Shown: in pieces, positions 20,428 to 28,550 of the stretch
Position numbering within the stretch: position 1 is the stretch's first letter
Layout: every line of letters begins with the position of its first letter
Origin: Psychrobacillus soli
GTDB lineage: Bacteria; Bacillota; Bacilli; Bacillales_A; Planococcaceae
Assembly: GCF_006861775.1 (NCBI RefSeq)
Contig: NZ_VDGG01000035.1
Span: 1-40,271 of the forward strand
Reading direction: 5' to 3'
DNA length: 40,271 nucleotides
Notes under the pieces: generated by a model
Told to the model about the DNA's origin: nothing
What the model saw: the letters and a program-made list of their open reading frames with translations, nothing else
Database searches by the model: none
Position numbers and translations under genes: made by a program

Positions 20428-20904
20428 TTATTTTACAAGTTTTTCTAAAAGTTCTTTGTATTTTACATACCAAACTTCCCATTCATCGTTTCTAGCTATT
20501 GGTCTATCGTCCAATATTGCTTCAATTACATCCAAGCAAACATGCCAACCTGCTAGGTCTCTTGCTGTATGCTCCGTGATAGATGTAATTGTTTCGATGA
20601 ATGTTAATTGACAGCCTTCAGCAAGAGGGGATAATTCAAATCGGGCAATATCTTTATCCCATTCAAAAGCTAAAACCTTCAAAGGTTCATAATCTAAAAT
20701 TTGCATATCAATGAATGTCCCATCTTGCATATCGAACTTGATTAGACCACCTTTGCGTAAGTCAACAATTCGAAGTTCTGTAAACCATTGTTGTAACTTT
20801 TCGTTGTCTGTTAGCATAGACCAAACTTCTTCTATTGAATGTGGAAAATGTCGTTCATAACGTGCCGAGTACGTATCATTTTCTTGTTGAATCGTTGCGA
20901 TCAA
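20428..20904 (-). CDS. SRPBCC (AHSA1-like) domain protein
   Basis: 158-residue START/AHSA1-type protein. The N-terminal YSARYERHFPHSIEEVWSMLTDNEKLQQWF is the classic helix-grip opening, followed by WDKDIARFELSPLAEGCQLTFIETI and AGWHVCLDVIEAIL near the C-terminus. Such proteins bind hydrophobic ligands or act in stress responses; no function can be assigned. The TTG start has GGGGG nine to ten nt upstream. The gene follows the TetM-like GTPase by 24 nt on the same strand, so the two may be co-transcribed. Confidence 0.85.
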   Translation of the reverse strand: MIATIQQENDTYSARYERHFPHSIEEVWSMLTDNEKLQQWFTELRIVDLRKGGLIKFDMQDGTFIDMQILDYEPLKVLAFEWDKDIARFELSPLAEGCQLTFIETITSITEHTARDLAGWHVCLDVIEAILDDRPIARNDEWEVWYVKYKELLEKLVK

Positions 20905-20928
20905 AAGATATTCCCCCTTAGAATTGTA

Positions 20929-22854
20929 TTATTTACAGTGCATCGCTTCCTCCGCTTCATCCCAAGGAACTTTATAGCCTTTTCCTCTCGCACAGAAAAT
21001 AGAGGTGGAAGTGTATTCTGGATCTGCTTCTTTATTGTAGCCAATCTTTTCAATAACTTCATCTTTATTGTGACACCGATCATACCCTCCAAATAGTAGG
21101 CTGAGCGTTCCTTTGCCAGAAGTGAATGAAGCAAACGTTGTACTGTAGTTCATGAAGGTTGCTACAGGTACTCGTCCTTTGACAATTACCTTGTCACCAA
21201 CATTCTCAGGGGAGTCAAAGCTTCCATGCGCTTGTTGAATATCAGATAAAACTCTACCTATGAGGTTCATATCCACTTTTATTTTAAAGTCATAAAAAGG
21301 TTCTAGAAGCACATTTTCAGCTTTCTCTAAACCTTGTCTTAAAGCTCGATAGGTTGCCTCTCTAAAATCCCCGCCATGCGTATGTTCGTTATGTCCGCGT
21401 CCAGTAAGCAGGGTAATCTTGACATCTGTCAATGAAGAGCCAGTTAGAATTCCATGATGCTCACGTTCCAATAAATGATGTTGCACTAAATTTTGATTGC
21501 CAATGGACAAATCATTTGCATGGCAAACATTATCTAAAGTAATGCCGCTTCCACGTTTTGTGGGCTCTATTAACAGATGCACCTCTGCATAATGTTTTAA
21601 CGGCTCAAAGTGACCATAGCCTTTAACTGTTGTATCGATTGTTTCTTTATAAAGAATTCTCGGTTCACCAAAAGAAATAGTGAAATGAAAGCGTTCTAGG
21701 ACAATTTGTTCAAGTACTTCCAGTTGGATAACACCCATTACATGCACATGAATTTCTTGAAAGTGCTCATCCCAATAAACATGCAAAGAAGGGTCTTCTG
21801 CATCTAGTAGTTTAAAGCAACGCAACACTTCTTTGACATGAATAGAATCGTCAAAAAATACTTTTGATTTTAAAGTTGGAATCATATCAAAGGTCGTCTT
21901 GTTGTTTATGGCACCAATTCCATCGCCAATGGAGACATTTGTTAGCCCAGTCACTGCAACTAGTTCACCCGCTACTGCTTGTTCAACTGTTTTGAATTTA
22001 TTTCCGCTGTATACTCGAAGCTGTGTAATTTTTTCTGCTAATTCCCCGTAATGCACTTCGTCTCGCACTTTTAGCTTGCCGCTTAATAGTTTAAGGAATG
22101 TCACTCTGTTTCCACTTTCATCATGACGAATTTTGTATACTTGAGCAGAAAATGCTTCTTCTTGTTTATAAGAGGATTCTGTTAATAAATGCAGTTTATC
22201 TAAAAACTCGATTATTCCAATGTCTTTTAATGCAGAGCCACTTGCACAAGCAAAGATTTTATTTTCTTGGATCATACGCTTACAAGCTTGTATCCATAAA
22301 TCTTCGTCATAACCAGTATCCATGTATTTTTCAAGAAGATTTTCATCGCGTTCTGCTAAAAATTCAACAAACTCTTCGTTGAAAGCGTTTGTTAAATCGC
22401 ACACGTCATCAGATAAATTAGCACGAATTTCTTCTAATACTTTCGCTACATCGGTTCCTTCATAATCCGTTTTATTGATGAAGAAAAAAGTGGGTACCTG
22501 ATGTTTCCGTAGCAATTGCCATACTGTTTCTGTATGTCCTTCTACACCATCTACCGCGCTAATAATAAGGATCGCGAAGTCCATCACTTGGATAGCACGC
22601 TCCATTTCTGGTGAAAAATCGATGTGACCAGGAGTATCGATGACATAATAAGTGGAATTGTTATACGAGAAGATTCCTTGATCCGCAAAAATCGTAATTC
22701 CTCTGTTTTTTTCAATCGAATGACTGTCGAGAAAAGAGTCTTGATGGTCGACACGCCCTCTTTGTCGAATGGTTTTTGTATGGTACAGCAGTTGCTCGGA
22801 AAAAGTCGTTTTTCCTGCATCTACATGGGCAAGTATACCAATGGTTTTATACAC
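20929..22854 (-). CDS. TetM-like translational GTPase (ribosomal protection protein family)
   Basis: 641 residues from a GTG at 22854, preceded by AGAGGTGA; this matches TetM length, and the longer open frame adds 24 implausible residues. G-domain motifs: G1 AHVDAGKTT (about 9-17), G2 RGITI, G3 DTPGH, G4 NKTD. EF-G-like domains II-V follow, ending in YKVPWDEAEEAMHCK. In the domain IV tip region the TetM YSPVST-type loop is replaced by HTHGGDFREATYRALRQGL, which recalls Otr(A)-like and chromosomal TetM-like proteins. Tetracycline protection is therefore possible but not assured; a housekeeping ribosome-associated role is an alternative. Confidence 0.88.
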   Translation of the reverse strand: MYKTIGILAHVDAGKTTFSEQLLYHTKTIRQRGRVDHQDSFLDSHSIEKNRGITIFADQGIFSYNNSTYYVIDTPGHIDFSPEMERAIQVMDFAILIISAVDGVEGHTETVWQLLRKHQVPTFFFINKTDYEGTDVAKVLEEIRANLSDDVCDLTNAFNEEFVEFLAERDENLLEKYMDTGYDEDLWIQACKRMIQENKIFACASGSALKDIGIIEFLDKLHLLTESSYKQEEAFSAQVYKIRHDESGNRVTFLKLLSGKLKVRDEVHYGELAEKITQLRVYSGNKFKTVEQAVAGELVAVTGLTNVSIGDGIGAINNKTTFDMIPTLKSKVFFDDSIHVKEVLRCFKLLDAEDPSLHVYWDEHFQEIHVHVMGVIQLEVLEQIVLERFHFTISFGEPRILYKETIDTTVKGYGHFEPLKHYAEVHLLIEPTKRGSGITLDNVCHANDLSIGNQNLVQHHLLEREHHGILTGSSLTDVKITLLTGRGHNEHTHGGDFREATYRALRQGLEKAENVLLEPFYDFKIKVDMNLIGRVLSDIQQAHGSFDSPENVGDKVIVKGRVPVATFMNYSTTFASFTSGKGTLSLLFGGYDRCHNKDEVIEKIGYNKEADPEYTSTSIFCARGKGYKVPWDEAEEAMHCK

Positions 22855-22918
22855 GACGTCACCTCTGCTCATTTTGTAGTGAATGACTTTATTATAGCAA
22901 AGCTTTCTGCACAAAAGA

Positions 22919-22952
22919 AAAGCCACCGTGTATGTCAGTTACACGGTGGCTT
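22919..22952 (-). terminator. Terminator after the metal transporter operon
   Basis: AAGCCACCGTGTA pairs perfectly with TACACGGTGGCTT; on the minus strand it runs into TTTTCTTTTG. It separates the metal ABC operon from the GTPase gene. Confidence 0.85.
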
Positions 22953-22960
22953 ATAACGTA

Positions 22961-23851
22961 TTAGGACTCAACATGCACTTTTGTATCTTTCAATTTTATA
23001 CGTTTGAACATCTTCCATATCCAACCGTCATGTGGCTTGAATACAAACACGAGCATAAATATTACACCTATCATGGCTGCCATCATACCAGCAATGGATG
23101 TGTTCCATAGTTTGGCCAGATAATATCCTGTTATAGCTGCAGTAATGCCAAAAAACATACTCCATATCATCATCCTTAAGACGCTTTTACTCATCAGATA
23201 AGCAGTAGCAGCAGGTCCTATGAGCATTGCTACAACAAGAACTGCCCCTACACTATCAAAAGCCGCAACAGTCGTTAAAGAAACGAGTGTCATATAAGAA
23301 TAATGCATAGCTACTATTGGTAATCCAATAGATAGCGCAAAAACCGGATCGAAAGTAGTGAGCTTCATCTCTTTGTAAAAGAAAAAGAGAAATAATATAT
23401 TGAATAAAAGAACGATTAACAACATCCAAACTGCTTTCGGCATGGAAAAACCTAAAATGTCCCATGTATCCCATGGAACAAATGCAATTTCACCCATCAG
23501 CACATGCTCCACATCTAAGTGGACGTTTCCTGCAAATAAAGTGATAAACAACACACCTAGTGCAAATAGGGAAGTGAACACAACCCCAATGGCAGCATCT
23601 TCTTGTAAGCCACCTGACTGGAGCAATTGCACAAGAAAAGTAGTAAGTAATCCAGCGATTGCAGCGCCAACTAGCATCCAAAATCCACTTAATGATTGCG
23701 TAATCATAAATGCCACAACAATTCCAAATAACACTGTGTGACTAATAGCGTCTGCAATCATAGCTGTTTTGCGCAGGATTAAAAATACACCAGTTAACCC
23801 GCAAGTTATACCAACTAATGATCCAGTTAAGAGCACCCAGAATTCATTCAT
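22961..23851 (-). CDS. mntD: Mn/Zn-type ABC transporter permease (second)
   Basis: 296-residue ABC-3 family permease with eight or nine hydrophobic segments. Family features include the DAISHTVLFGIVVAF loop near the N-terminus and FDPVFALSIGLPI in the middle. It overlaps the preceding permease by 8 nt and is the last gene of a four-gene operon in the order receptor, ATPase, permease, permease, the same as Bacillus mntABCD. The C-terminal tail is basic and cytoplasmic. Manganese is favoured by operon order and the upstream palindromes, but zinc cannot be excluded. Confidence 0.87.
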   Translation of the reverse strand: MNEFWVLLTGSLVGITCGLTGVFLILRKTAMIADAISHTVLFGIVVAFMITQSLSGFWMLVGAAIAGLLTTFLVQLLQSGGLQEDAAIGVVFTSLFALGVLFITLFAGNVHLDVEHVLMGEIAFVPWDTWDILGFSMPKAVWMLLIVLLFNILFLFFFYKEMKLTTFDPVFALSIGLPIVAMHYSYMTLVSLTTVAAFDSVGAVLVVAMLIGPAATAYLMSKSVLRMMIWSMFFGITAAITGYYLAKLWNTSIAGMMAAMIGVIFMLVFVFKPHDGWIWKMFKRIKLKDTKVHVES

Positions 23852-24737
23852 GGTTCGCCGCCTCCTTTACTACGTTTCTTTGCTTAAATGCTTTTTTCTT
23901 TAGCGATTTAGAGATGAATCCTCTTGTCGGTGCGAAAAAATAGGATATTAAAAAGAGACTAGCAGCACATAGTACTATAATTGGTCCTGTTGATAGTCCT
24001 GTACGAAAAGAGCTTATAATGGTACCTAATGCTCCGGAAAGAGCCCCAAAGAAAGCACTTGTAACAAGAATAATTCCAAGATGATTAGACCAAAATCTAG
24101 CAGCAGCTGCAGGTATAATGAGCATAGCTGCCATCAATATAACACCAACTGCCTGTATTCCAGTAACAATCGTTAGTACAGTAAGAGCTGTCAATAGAAC
24201 ACGTAATCGTTCAACCGGCAATCCGATACCTTTTGCAAATACGGGGTCAAAAATCATTAGCTTCCATTCTTTAAAAAATAGTAAACACATTAGTATGATT
24301 AACAAGGCGCTACTTGATAGCCAAACTAGGTCGCTTTTCGCCATGGTAGCCGCTTTTCCAAATATAAAATCATTCAAACCACTTTGATTTCCTGCGCTGC
24401 TTTGATTGACAATGGTAAGGAGAACGATTCCAATACCAAAAAATACGGATAAAACAAACCCAATTGCAGCGTCTGCTTTTAGCTTAGAGTTCCCCACAAT
24501 CCATTGAATCATATATACAGCAAGTGCAGAAGTAATGGCCGCACCTAACATAAGGATTGGTAAATCTTTTTGCTGAAATACTAAATACGCAATTGCAATA
24601 CCAGGGAGTGCCGCATGTGCAGCAGCATCTCCTACTAGACTTTGTTTCTGTAGAAAGGCGAAGGTTCCATTTAAACCGGCTGCTACTCCTAGCAAAATAG
24701 CTCCTATAAGAACCCAAAGTAAGTTTCCAGTTAACAT
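23844..24737 (-). CDS. mntC: Mn/Zn-type ABC transporter permease (first)
   Basis: 297-residue ABC-3 permease paralogous to its downstream neighbour. It shares GDAAAHAALPGIAIAYL near the N-terminus, the central FDPVFAKGIGLPVERLRVLLTALTVLTIV, and a run of hydrophobic helices to about residue 275, followed by a basic tail. Two paralogous permeases in one operon imply a heterodimeric channel. It begins 16 nt after the ATPase gene, with AGAGGTGA before the ATG. Confidence 0.87.
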   Translation of the reverse strand: MLTGNLLWVLIGAILLGVAAGLNGTFAFLQKQSLVGDAAAHAALPGIAIAYLVFQQKDLPILMLGAAITSALAVYMIQWIVGNSKLKADAAIGFVLSVFFGIGIVLLTIVNQSSAGNQSGLNDFIFGKAATMAKSDLVWLSSSALLIILMCLLFFKEWKLMIFDPVFAKGIGLPVERLRVLLTALTVLTIVTGIQAVGVILMAAMLIIPAAAARFWSNHLGIILVTSAFFGALSGALGTIISSFRTGLSTGPIIVLCAASLFLISYFFAPTRGFISKSLKKKAFKQRNVVKEAANHE

Positions 24738-24753
24738 TATTTTTTCACCTCTC

Positions 24754-25503
24754 TTAGTTGAACGTTTTGTTCGATTTCGTCTGATCCATAAAAAATAATT
24801 TCCCGCCGTATGCTTCTTGTAGATTGTCTTCTGTAAACGTTTGTTCTGTTGGACCTGATGCGGTAATCGTTTGATTTAACAAAATGATCCAATCAAAGTA
24901 GTCAGCAGCAGTTTGTAAATCATGATGGACAACAAAAACAGATTTACCTTTTGCTTTTAAATCTTTTAAAATAGCAATAATTGTACGCTCTGTTGCAGCA
25001 TCCACACCAACAAAGGGTTCATCCATAAAATAGACTTCTGCTTCTTGTGCTAGTGCACGAGCCAAAAATACACGCTGCTGTTGTCCTCCTGATAATTGAC
25101 CAATTGATCGATCAGCAAAAGCTTCCATTCCCACATCTTTTAGGCAATCCATGGCAATTTGTTTATCTTTTGCTGAAGGTTTTTTAATCATACCTATATG
25201 TCCGTAACGTCCCATTAGGACAACATCTAAAGCATTTGTAGGAAAGTCCCAATCGACTGCATTTCGCTGTGGAACGTAGCCGACTGTATGGTCTTTTGCG
25301 TTAAGGGGGCGTTCTAAAATATGAACAGCCCCTGTTTTGTTTGGTAATTGGTTAAGTATTGCTTTGATTAATGTAGATTTCCCGGCTCCATTTGGACCAA
25401 TAATGCCTGTTAGGTGACCTACTGGAATAGTTAAGTTTACATTTTGTAATACAACTTTTTCTTCATAAGCAACCGACAAATTTTTTACTTGTAACGCGTC
25501 CAT
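24754..25503 (-). CDS. mntB: Mn/Zn-type ABC transporter ATP-binding protein
   Basis: 249-residue ATPase. Walker A is GPNGAGKSTLIKAIL, signature LSGGQQQRVFLARAL, Walker B VYFMDEPFVGVD, and the H-loop VVHHDLQTAADYFD. VGYVPQRNAVDWDFPTNALDVVLMGRYGH is characteristic of the Mn/Zn/Fe chelate (MntB/SitB/TroB) subfamily. GGAGGG precedes the ATG, and only 12 nt separate it from the receptor gene. It powers the two permeases downstream. Confidence 0.9.
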   Translation of the reverse strand: MDALQVKNLSVAYEEKVVLQNVNLTIPVGHLTGIIGPNGAGKSTLIKAILNQLPNKTGAVHILERPLNAKDHTVGYVPQRNAVDWDFPTNALDVVLMGRYGHIGMIKKPSAKDKQIAMDCLKDVGMEAFADRSIGQLSGGQQQRVFLARALAQEAEVYFMDEPFVGVDAATERTIIAILKDLKAKGKSVFVVHHDLQTAADYFDWIILLNQTITASGPTEQTFTEDNLQEAYGGKLFFMDQTKSNKTFN

Positions 25504-25515
25504 GTTGCTTCCCTC

Positions 25516-26436
25516 CTATTTAAGTGAATCGACAATTGTGTTGACGTTATGTTCGTACATGCCAATATAAGTGCCTTCTTCAGTTCCTTCCGCACCCATT
25601 GCATCCGAGTAAAGTTCTCCGCCAATTTGGATTGTATGACCTTTTTCTTTAGCGCCTTCTATAACAGCTTTCATCGCTTTGTCAGAAACACTGGACTCGA
25701 TGAAAACGGCTTTAATATTATTTTCTACTAGAAAATCTACGATATTTTGAATATCTTTTAAACCATACTCGGCATCTGTACTTAAACCTTGTAAACCACG
25801 TACTTCCATGCCATGACTATTACCAAAATAGTTAAATGCATCATGTGCTGTTACAAGCACTCGTTGTTTTTCTGGAATTTCACTAATTCGTTGATCTGAC
25901 CAATCGGATAGATCGGTTAATTGTATAAAATATGCTTCTTCCTTCTTTGCAAATTCCTCTTTACTGTCTGGAAGCTCTTCTGAAAGTGTTTTGGTTATTT
26001 CTTTCGTTGCTATTTTCCATACGTTTATATCAAACCAAATATGTGGATCTGATAGCTCGGGATGTGCCTCATCATTTAATATCTGATCTTGTGGAACTGC
26101 TTCCCCAATCGCAACAACCGTTTTTTCTTTCTTCATTTTTTCAAAAATATCACTCATTTTTCCTTCCAGTTCTAGACCGTTATAAAAAATGATATCTGCC
26201 TTTTCTAATGTTTGTAAGTCCCCTTGTGTCGCTTTGTACATATGGGGATCTACACCGGGTCCCATTAACGATTTTATCTCTACATGGTCTCCAGCAATTT
26301 CTTTAACCGCGTCCGCAATTTGCCCGGTTGTCGTAACAACTAATGGCTTTTCCTCTTTTTCTACGTCCCCGCTAACATTGTTACTACATCCAACTAACAA
26401 AACAGCGGTAATGAATAAAAACAAAATCTTTTTCAA
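25516..26436 (-). CDS. mntA: Metal-binding receptor lipoprotein of a Mn/Zn ABC transporter
   Basis: 306-residue cluster A-I (TroA/MntA) receptor. A signal peptide ends in lipobox LVGC (C17). Metal ligands visible by family pattern are H65 (DPHMYKAT), H132 (DPHIWFD), H198 (TAHDAFNYFG) and D278 (YSDAMG). It has no His-rich acidic loop of the ZnuA type, and TAHDAF resembles TroA and Bacillus MntA. The TTG start is preceded by GGGAGGAATT. First gene of the operon; two DtxR/MntR-like palindromes lie upstream, implying repression when the metal is plentiful. Manganese preference is inferred. Confidence 0.9.
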   Translation of the reverse strand: MKKILFLFITAVLLVGCSNNVSGDVEKEEKPLVVTTTGQIADAVKEIAGDHVEIKSLMGPGVDPHMYKATQGDLQTLEKADIIFYNGLELEGKMSDIFEKMKKEKTVVAIGEAVPQDQILNDEAHPELSDPHIWFDINVWKIATKEITKTLSEELPDSKEEFAKKEEAYFIQLTDLSDWSDQRISEIPEKQRVLVTAHDAFNYFGNSHGMEVRGLQGLSTDAEYGLKDIQNIVDFLVENNIKAVFIESSVSDKAMKAVIEGAKEKGHTIQIGGELYSDAMGAEGTEEGTYIGMYEHNVNTIVDSLK

Positions 26437-26469
26437 TTTAATTCCTCCCTTTTCCTACGCTCTACTTTA

Positions 26470-26483
26470 TTTCCCCTGGGAAA
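26470..26483. promoter_or_regulatory. DtxR/MntR-like palindromic operator, proximal
   Basis: TTTCCC-CT-GGGAAA, 34 bp upstream of the receptor start codon. It resembles the MntR box (TTTGCCTTAAGGAAA type) recalled from B. subtilis. Confidence 0.65.
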
Positions 26484-26528
26484 CTTTTAGAATAAAAAAA
26501 ATCATCTTTTTTCGTTAGTGCCATTAAA

Positions 26529-26542
26529 TTTCCCGAGGGAAA
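26529..26542. promoter_or_regulatory. DtxR/MntR-like palindromic operator, distal
   Basis: TTTCCC-GA-GGGAAA, the same arms as the proximal site and 59 bp away from it. On the minus strand it sits just downstream of a possible -10 (TATAAA), so it could block transcription start of the metal operon. Confidence 0.65.
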
Positions 26543-26683
26543 CATTTGTTTATAAGGTTAACACTTCATTTTTATTTTGTCAAAGTAATGTATGTAAATT
26601 TTTTAAAAAAGGTGATTATAAGAAAAATCTTTTGTTAGTGTTATACTTTAATGACAAATTGAATGAAAAGGAGTTGACGGTTC

Positions 26684-26860
26684 ATGCAATATTCGAAATC
26701 CAAGATGGAGCAGCTAGTGAAGCACAGTGCAGATCTTTCCAAACGTTTGAAAGAAGTAATGAAGGAACATGATTTAGAAAAAAGTTTTGCTTTAAAAGCT
26801 TTGTATCACTCGGAAGTAAAAGATGGCGGGAAATATCAGAGGGACTATCAAGATTTATAA
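26684..26860 (+). CDS. Small hypothetical protein (58 aa)
   Basis: A 58-codon frame beginning MQYSKSKMEQLVKHSADLSK. AAAGGAG lies nine nt upstream of the ATG, which supports real translation. The product is strongly charged and predicted helical (KRLKEVMKEHDLEKSFALKAL), with no membrane segment and no motif I recognise. It is 21 nt ahead of the pirin gene on the same strand and divergent from the metal operon, so it probably shares a transcript with pirin. Function unknown. Confidence 0.6.
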   Translation: MQYSKSKMEQLVKHSADLSKRLKEVMKEHDLEKSFALKALYHSEVKDGGKYQRDYQDL

Positions 26861-26881
26861 TTCGTAAAGGGGAAGAGGCAA

Positions 26882-27625
26882 GTGATTCAAGTTCTTCGAG
26901 CAGGAAATCATTATCAACCTTTTAGAGGACCGTTCACGATTACTCGTATCCAACCAAGCGATATTTTTGAAGAGAGCATAGAAGATTCTGTATTTGGAAC
27001 GCTAAGCAATATTGATCATGCGGTGATGAAAAAAGGATTAACAATTAAAATGCATGAACATGTGAACGATGAAATCTTCAGTTATGTGTGGAAGGGCACT
27101 TCGTATCATAAGGATTCAGCGGGTTTGGAAGCCGAAATTTCACCGGGTAAACTGATGATGATGAACGCAGGTGTAAGTTTTTGGCATGAAGAAAAGGTAA
27201 AAGAGGAATATGTTGAAATGCTTCAAATATTTTTCCGTCCACGTGAAGCAAACCTTCCGCCAAATATACAGTTTCATGATAAACCTACAAATAACCGCGA
27301 CTGGTATGAGATGGTTGGTCCTGAGGGTTCAGATGCACCACTGATTGTTCGCCAAAATGCTTACGTTTTAGATGCTCATCCTAGGGCAGGAGATATACTC
27401 CAAGTTCCTTCTTATGAAGGAAAGAAACCTTTTCTGTATGTATTAAGTGGTTCCATTCAAATTGGGGACTATATTGTCAATAAACAAGAAGCTGTGACGG
27501 ATTTAGAAAAAGATCTTCCTGGACTTAAAGCTCAGGAAGATACAACGATTATCTTGTTTGCGGTAGATATGGATGCGCCAGCTTTCTCAGGCGGTACCAT
27601 TAGTGGAATAAGTATGCAGAGATAA
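26882..27625 (+). CDS. Pirin-family bicupin protein
   Basis: 247-residue pirin-like protein with two cupin domains (about 10-130 and 145-245). The N-terminal metal site is visible as H58 and H60 (MHEHVNDE), H102 and E104 (FWHEE). Bacterial pirins include quercetin 2,3-dioxygenases and regulatory proteins; substrate unknown. The GTG start at 26882 follows GGGGAAGAGG. A strong terminator follows the gene. Confidence 0.88.
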   Translation: MIQVLRAGNHYQPFRGPFTITRIQPSDIFEESIEDSVFGTLSNIDHAVMKKGLTIKMHEHVNDEIFSYVWKGTSYHKDSAGLEAEISPGKLMMMNAGVSFWHEEKVKEEYVEMLQIFFRPREANLPPNIQFHDKPTNNRDWYEMVGPEGSDAPLIVRQNAYVLDAHPRAGDILQVPSYEGKKPFLYVLSGSIQIGDYIVNKQEAVTDLEKDLPGLKAQEDTTIILFAVDMDAPAFSGGTISGISMQR

Positions 27626-27640
27626 ATTATTAATTGTAGA

Positions 27641-27678
27641 GCGTGCCGATCATTTGTTGATTCGGCACGCTTTTTTTG
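27641..27678 (+). terminator. Terminator of the pirin gene
   Basis: GCGTGCCGA pairs with TCGGCACGC, followed by T7. Confidence 0.9.
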
Positions 27679-27734
27679 TCTAGGAAACTAGAGATATTTG
27701 GATAATCTCTTAAAGTAACATGAGGTATGGCATT

Positions 27735-28010
27735 CCTTGTTTTATACGTGATATAGAGATAATGCGTCTTAAGGTATCCGCTGTGATTTGTGCTACGGGG
27801 TGGACGCTTTCCGTGAGGTGAGCGATAAGCCATCACCGACGCTGACGCATGCGATGTGATGGCTTATCGTGCTCAACAGAGGAACAAAGGCTCAGGGCGC
27901 CACATCGTGTGGCAACGCCTTCGTGACCAACATCCTGTTGTCCTCCACTGGATTCTTCACCCCTCCGCAAAATTCAATGGAAAATGCTAACTTATTGAAA
28001 ACCGATATGA
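27735..28010 (+). repeat. Composite intergenic repeat, copy C (diverged)
   Basis: Contains GGACGCTTTCCGTGAGGTGAG and a strong hairpin, GTGAGCGATAAGCCATCAC against GTGATGGCTTATCGTGCTCA (about 27817-27876). A second small stem lies at about 27890-27945 (GGCGCCACATCGTGTGGC region). The right part, AATGGAAAATGCTAACTTATTG ending in AATAAATGG, is a degraded version of the linker. Same orientation as copies B and E, head-on to copy D. No gene is seen in 27679-28550; small open frames there coincide with the repeats. Confidence 0.7.
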
Positions 28011-28121
28011 ATAATAAATGGTTGAACGCGACAAACCATTCATACAGATGCTTGTGTGCGAGTTCTGGGGGCTTTAAGGCATATTATTCTTAGAATATGT
28101 CGAAAGCCTCATCGTCTCATA

Positions 28122-28475
28122 CCAAGTAAACTTGTTGTTTTAAGAATTAGTTGCTTTCATATGCAATTTAGTTGCTCTCGCGTCGAGTTTAGTTGCTCTC
28201 AGACTATAATTGATTGCCTCCAATGACCGATTGGTTGCCCTAAGCCATTTACTGGATACACTCACTGAAGAAATTAGAATAAAATTTTGTTTTTTTCAAG
28301 TAGATGCCGATAAGTAAGCAATTTTCCATTGATTTTCGCTGCAGGCGTCGACTCCAGTGGGATCAAGTGAGCAAAATGAGACTTCACAACGTACGCCTAA
28401 GCGGCGGTGAAGGCTCATCGCTCACCCCACGGAAAGCGTACGACTGCAGCGAAAATCACAGCGGTCACTACTACG
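28122..28475 (-). repeat. Composite intergenic repeat, copy D (complete: array, linker, hairpin)
   Basis: The best-preserved copy. Five array units with TTGC cores (GCAA on the minus strand) at 28151, 28172, 28193, 28214 and 28235, exactly 21 bp apart, bounded by CAAGTAAACTTG and CCATTTACTGGA. Linker about 28257-28330. Hairpin 28331-28457 with perfect outer arms GATTTTCGCTGCAG and CTGCAGCGAAAATC and an inner stem. Nearly identical to copy A through the hairpin. Confidence 0.88.
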
Positions 28476-28550
28476 CACTTTCGTTATTATATGCATCGAT
28501 CACGTTTGCTAAATCAGGCAAGACACAGGCGTTTTAGCACTTTTTCTATG

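Noticed and set aside
20929-22854. Mobile tetracycline resistance gene
   Set aside because: No mobile element, leader peptide or change in base composition is seen around it, and the tip loop differs from Tet(M).
28148-28256. CRISPR-like array (short repeats, variable spacers)
   Set aside because: The repeated core is only 8-14 bp and degenerate, the spacers are 7-8 bp, there are no cas genes, and the same array with the same unit order occurs elsewhere in the window.
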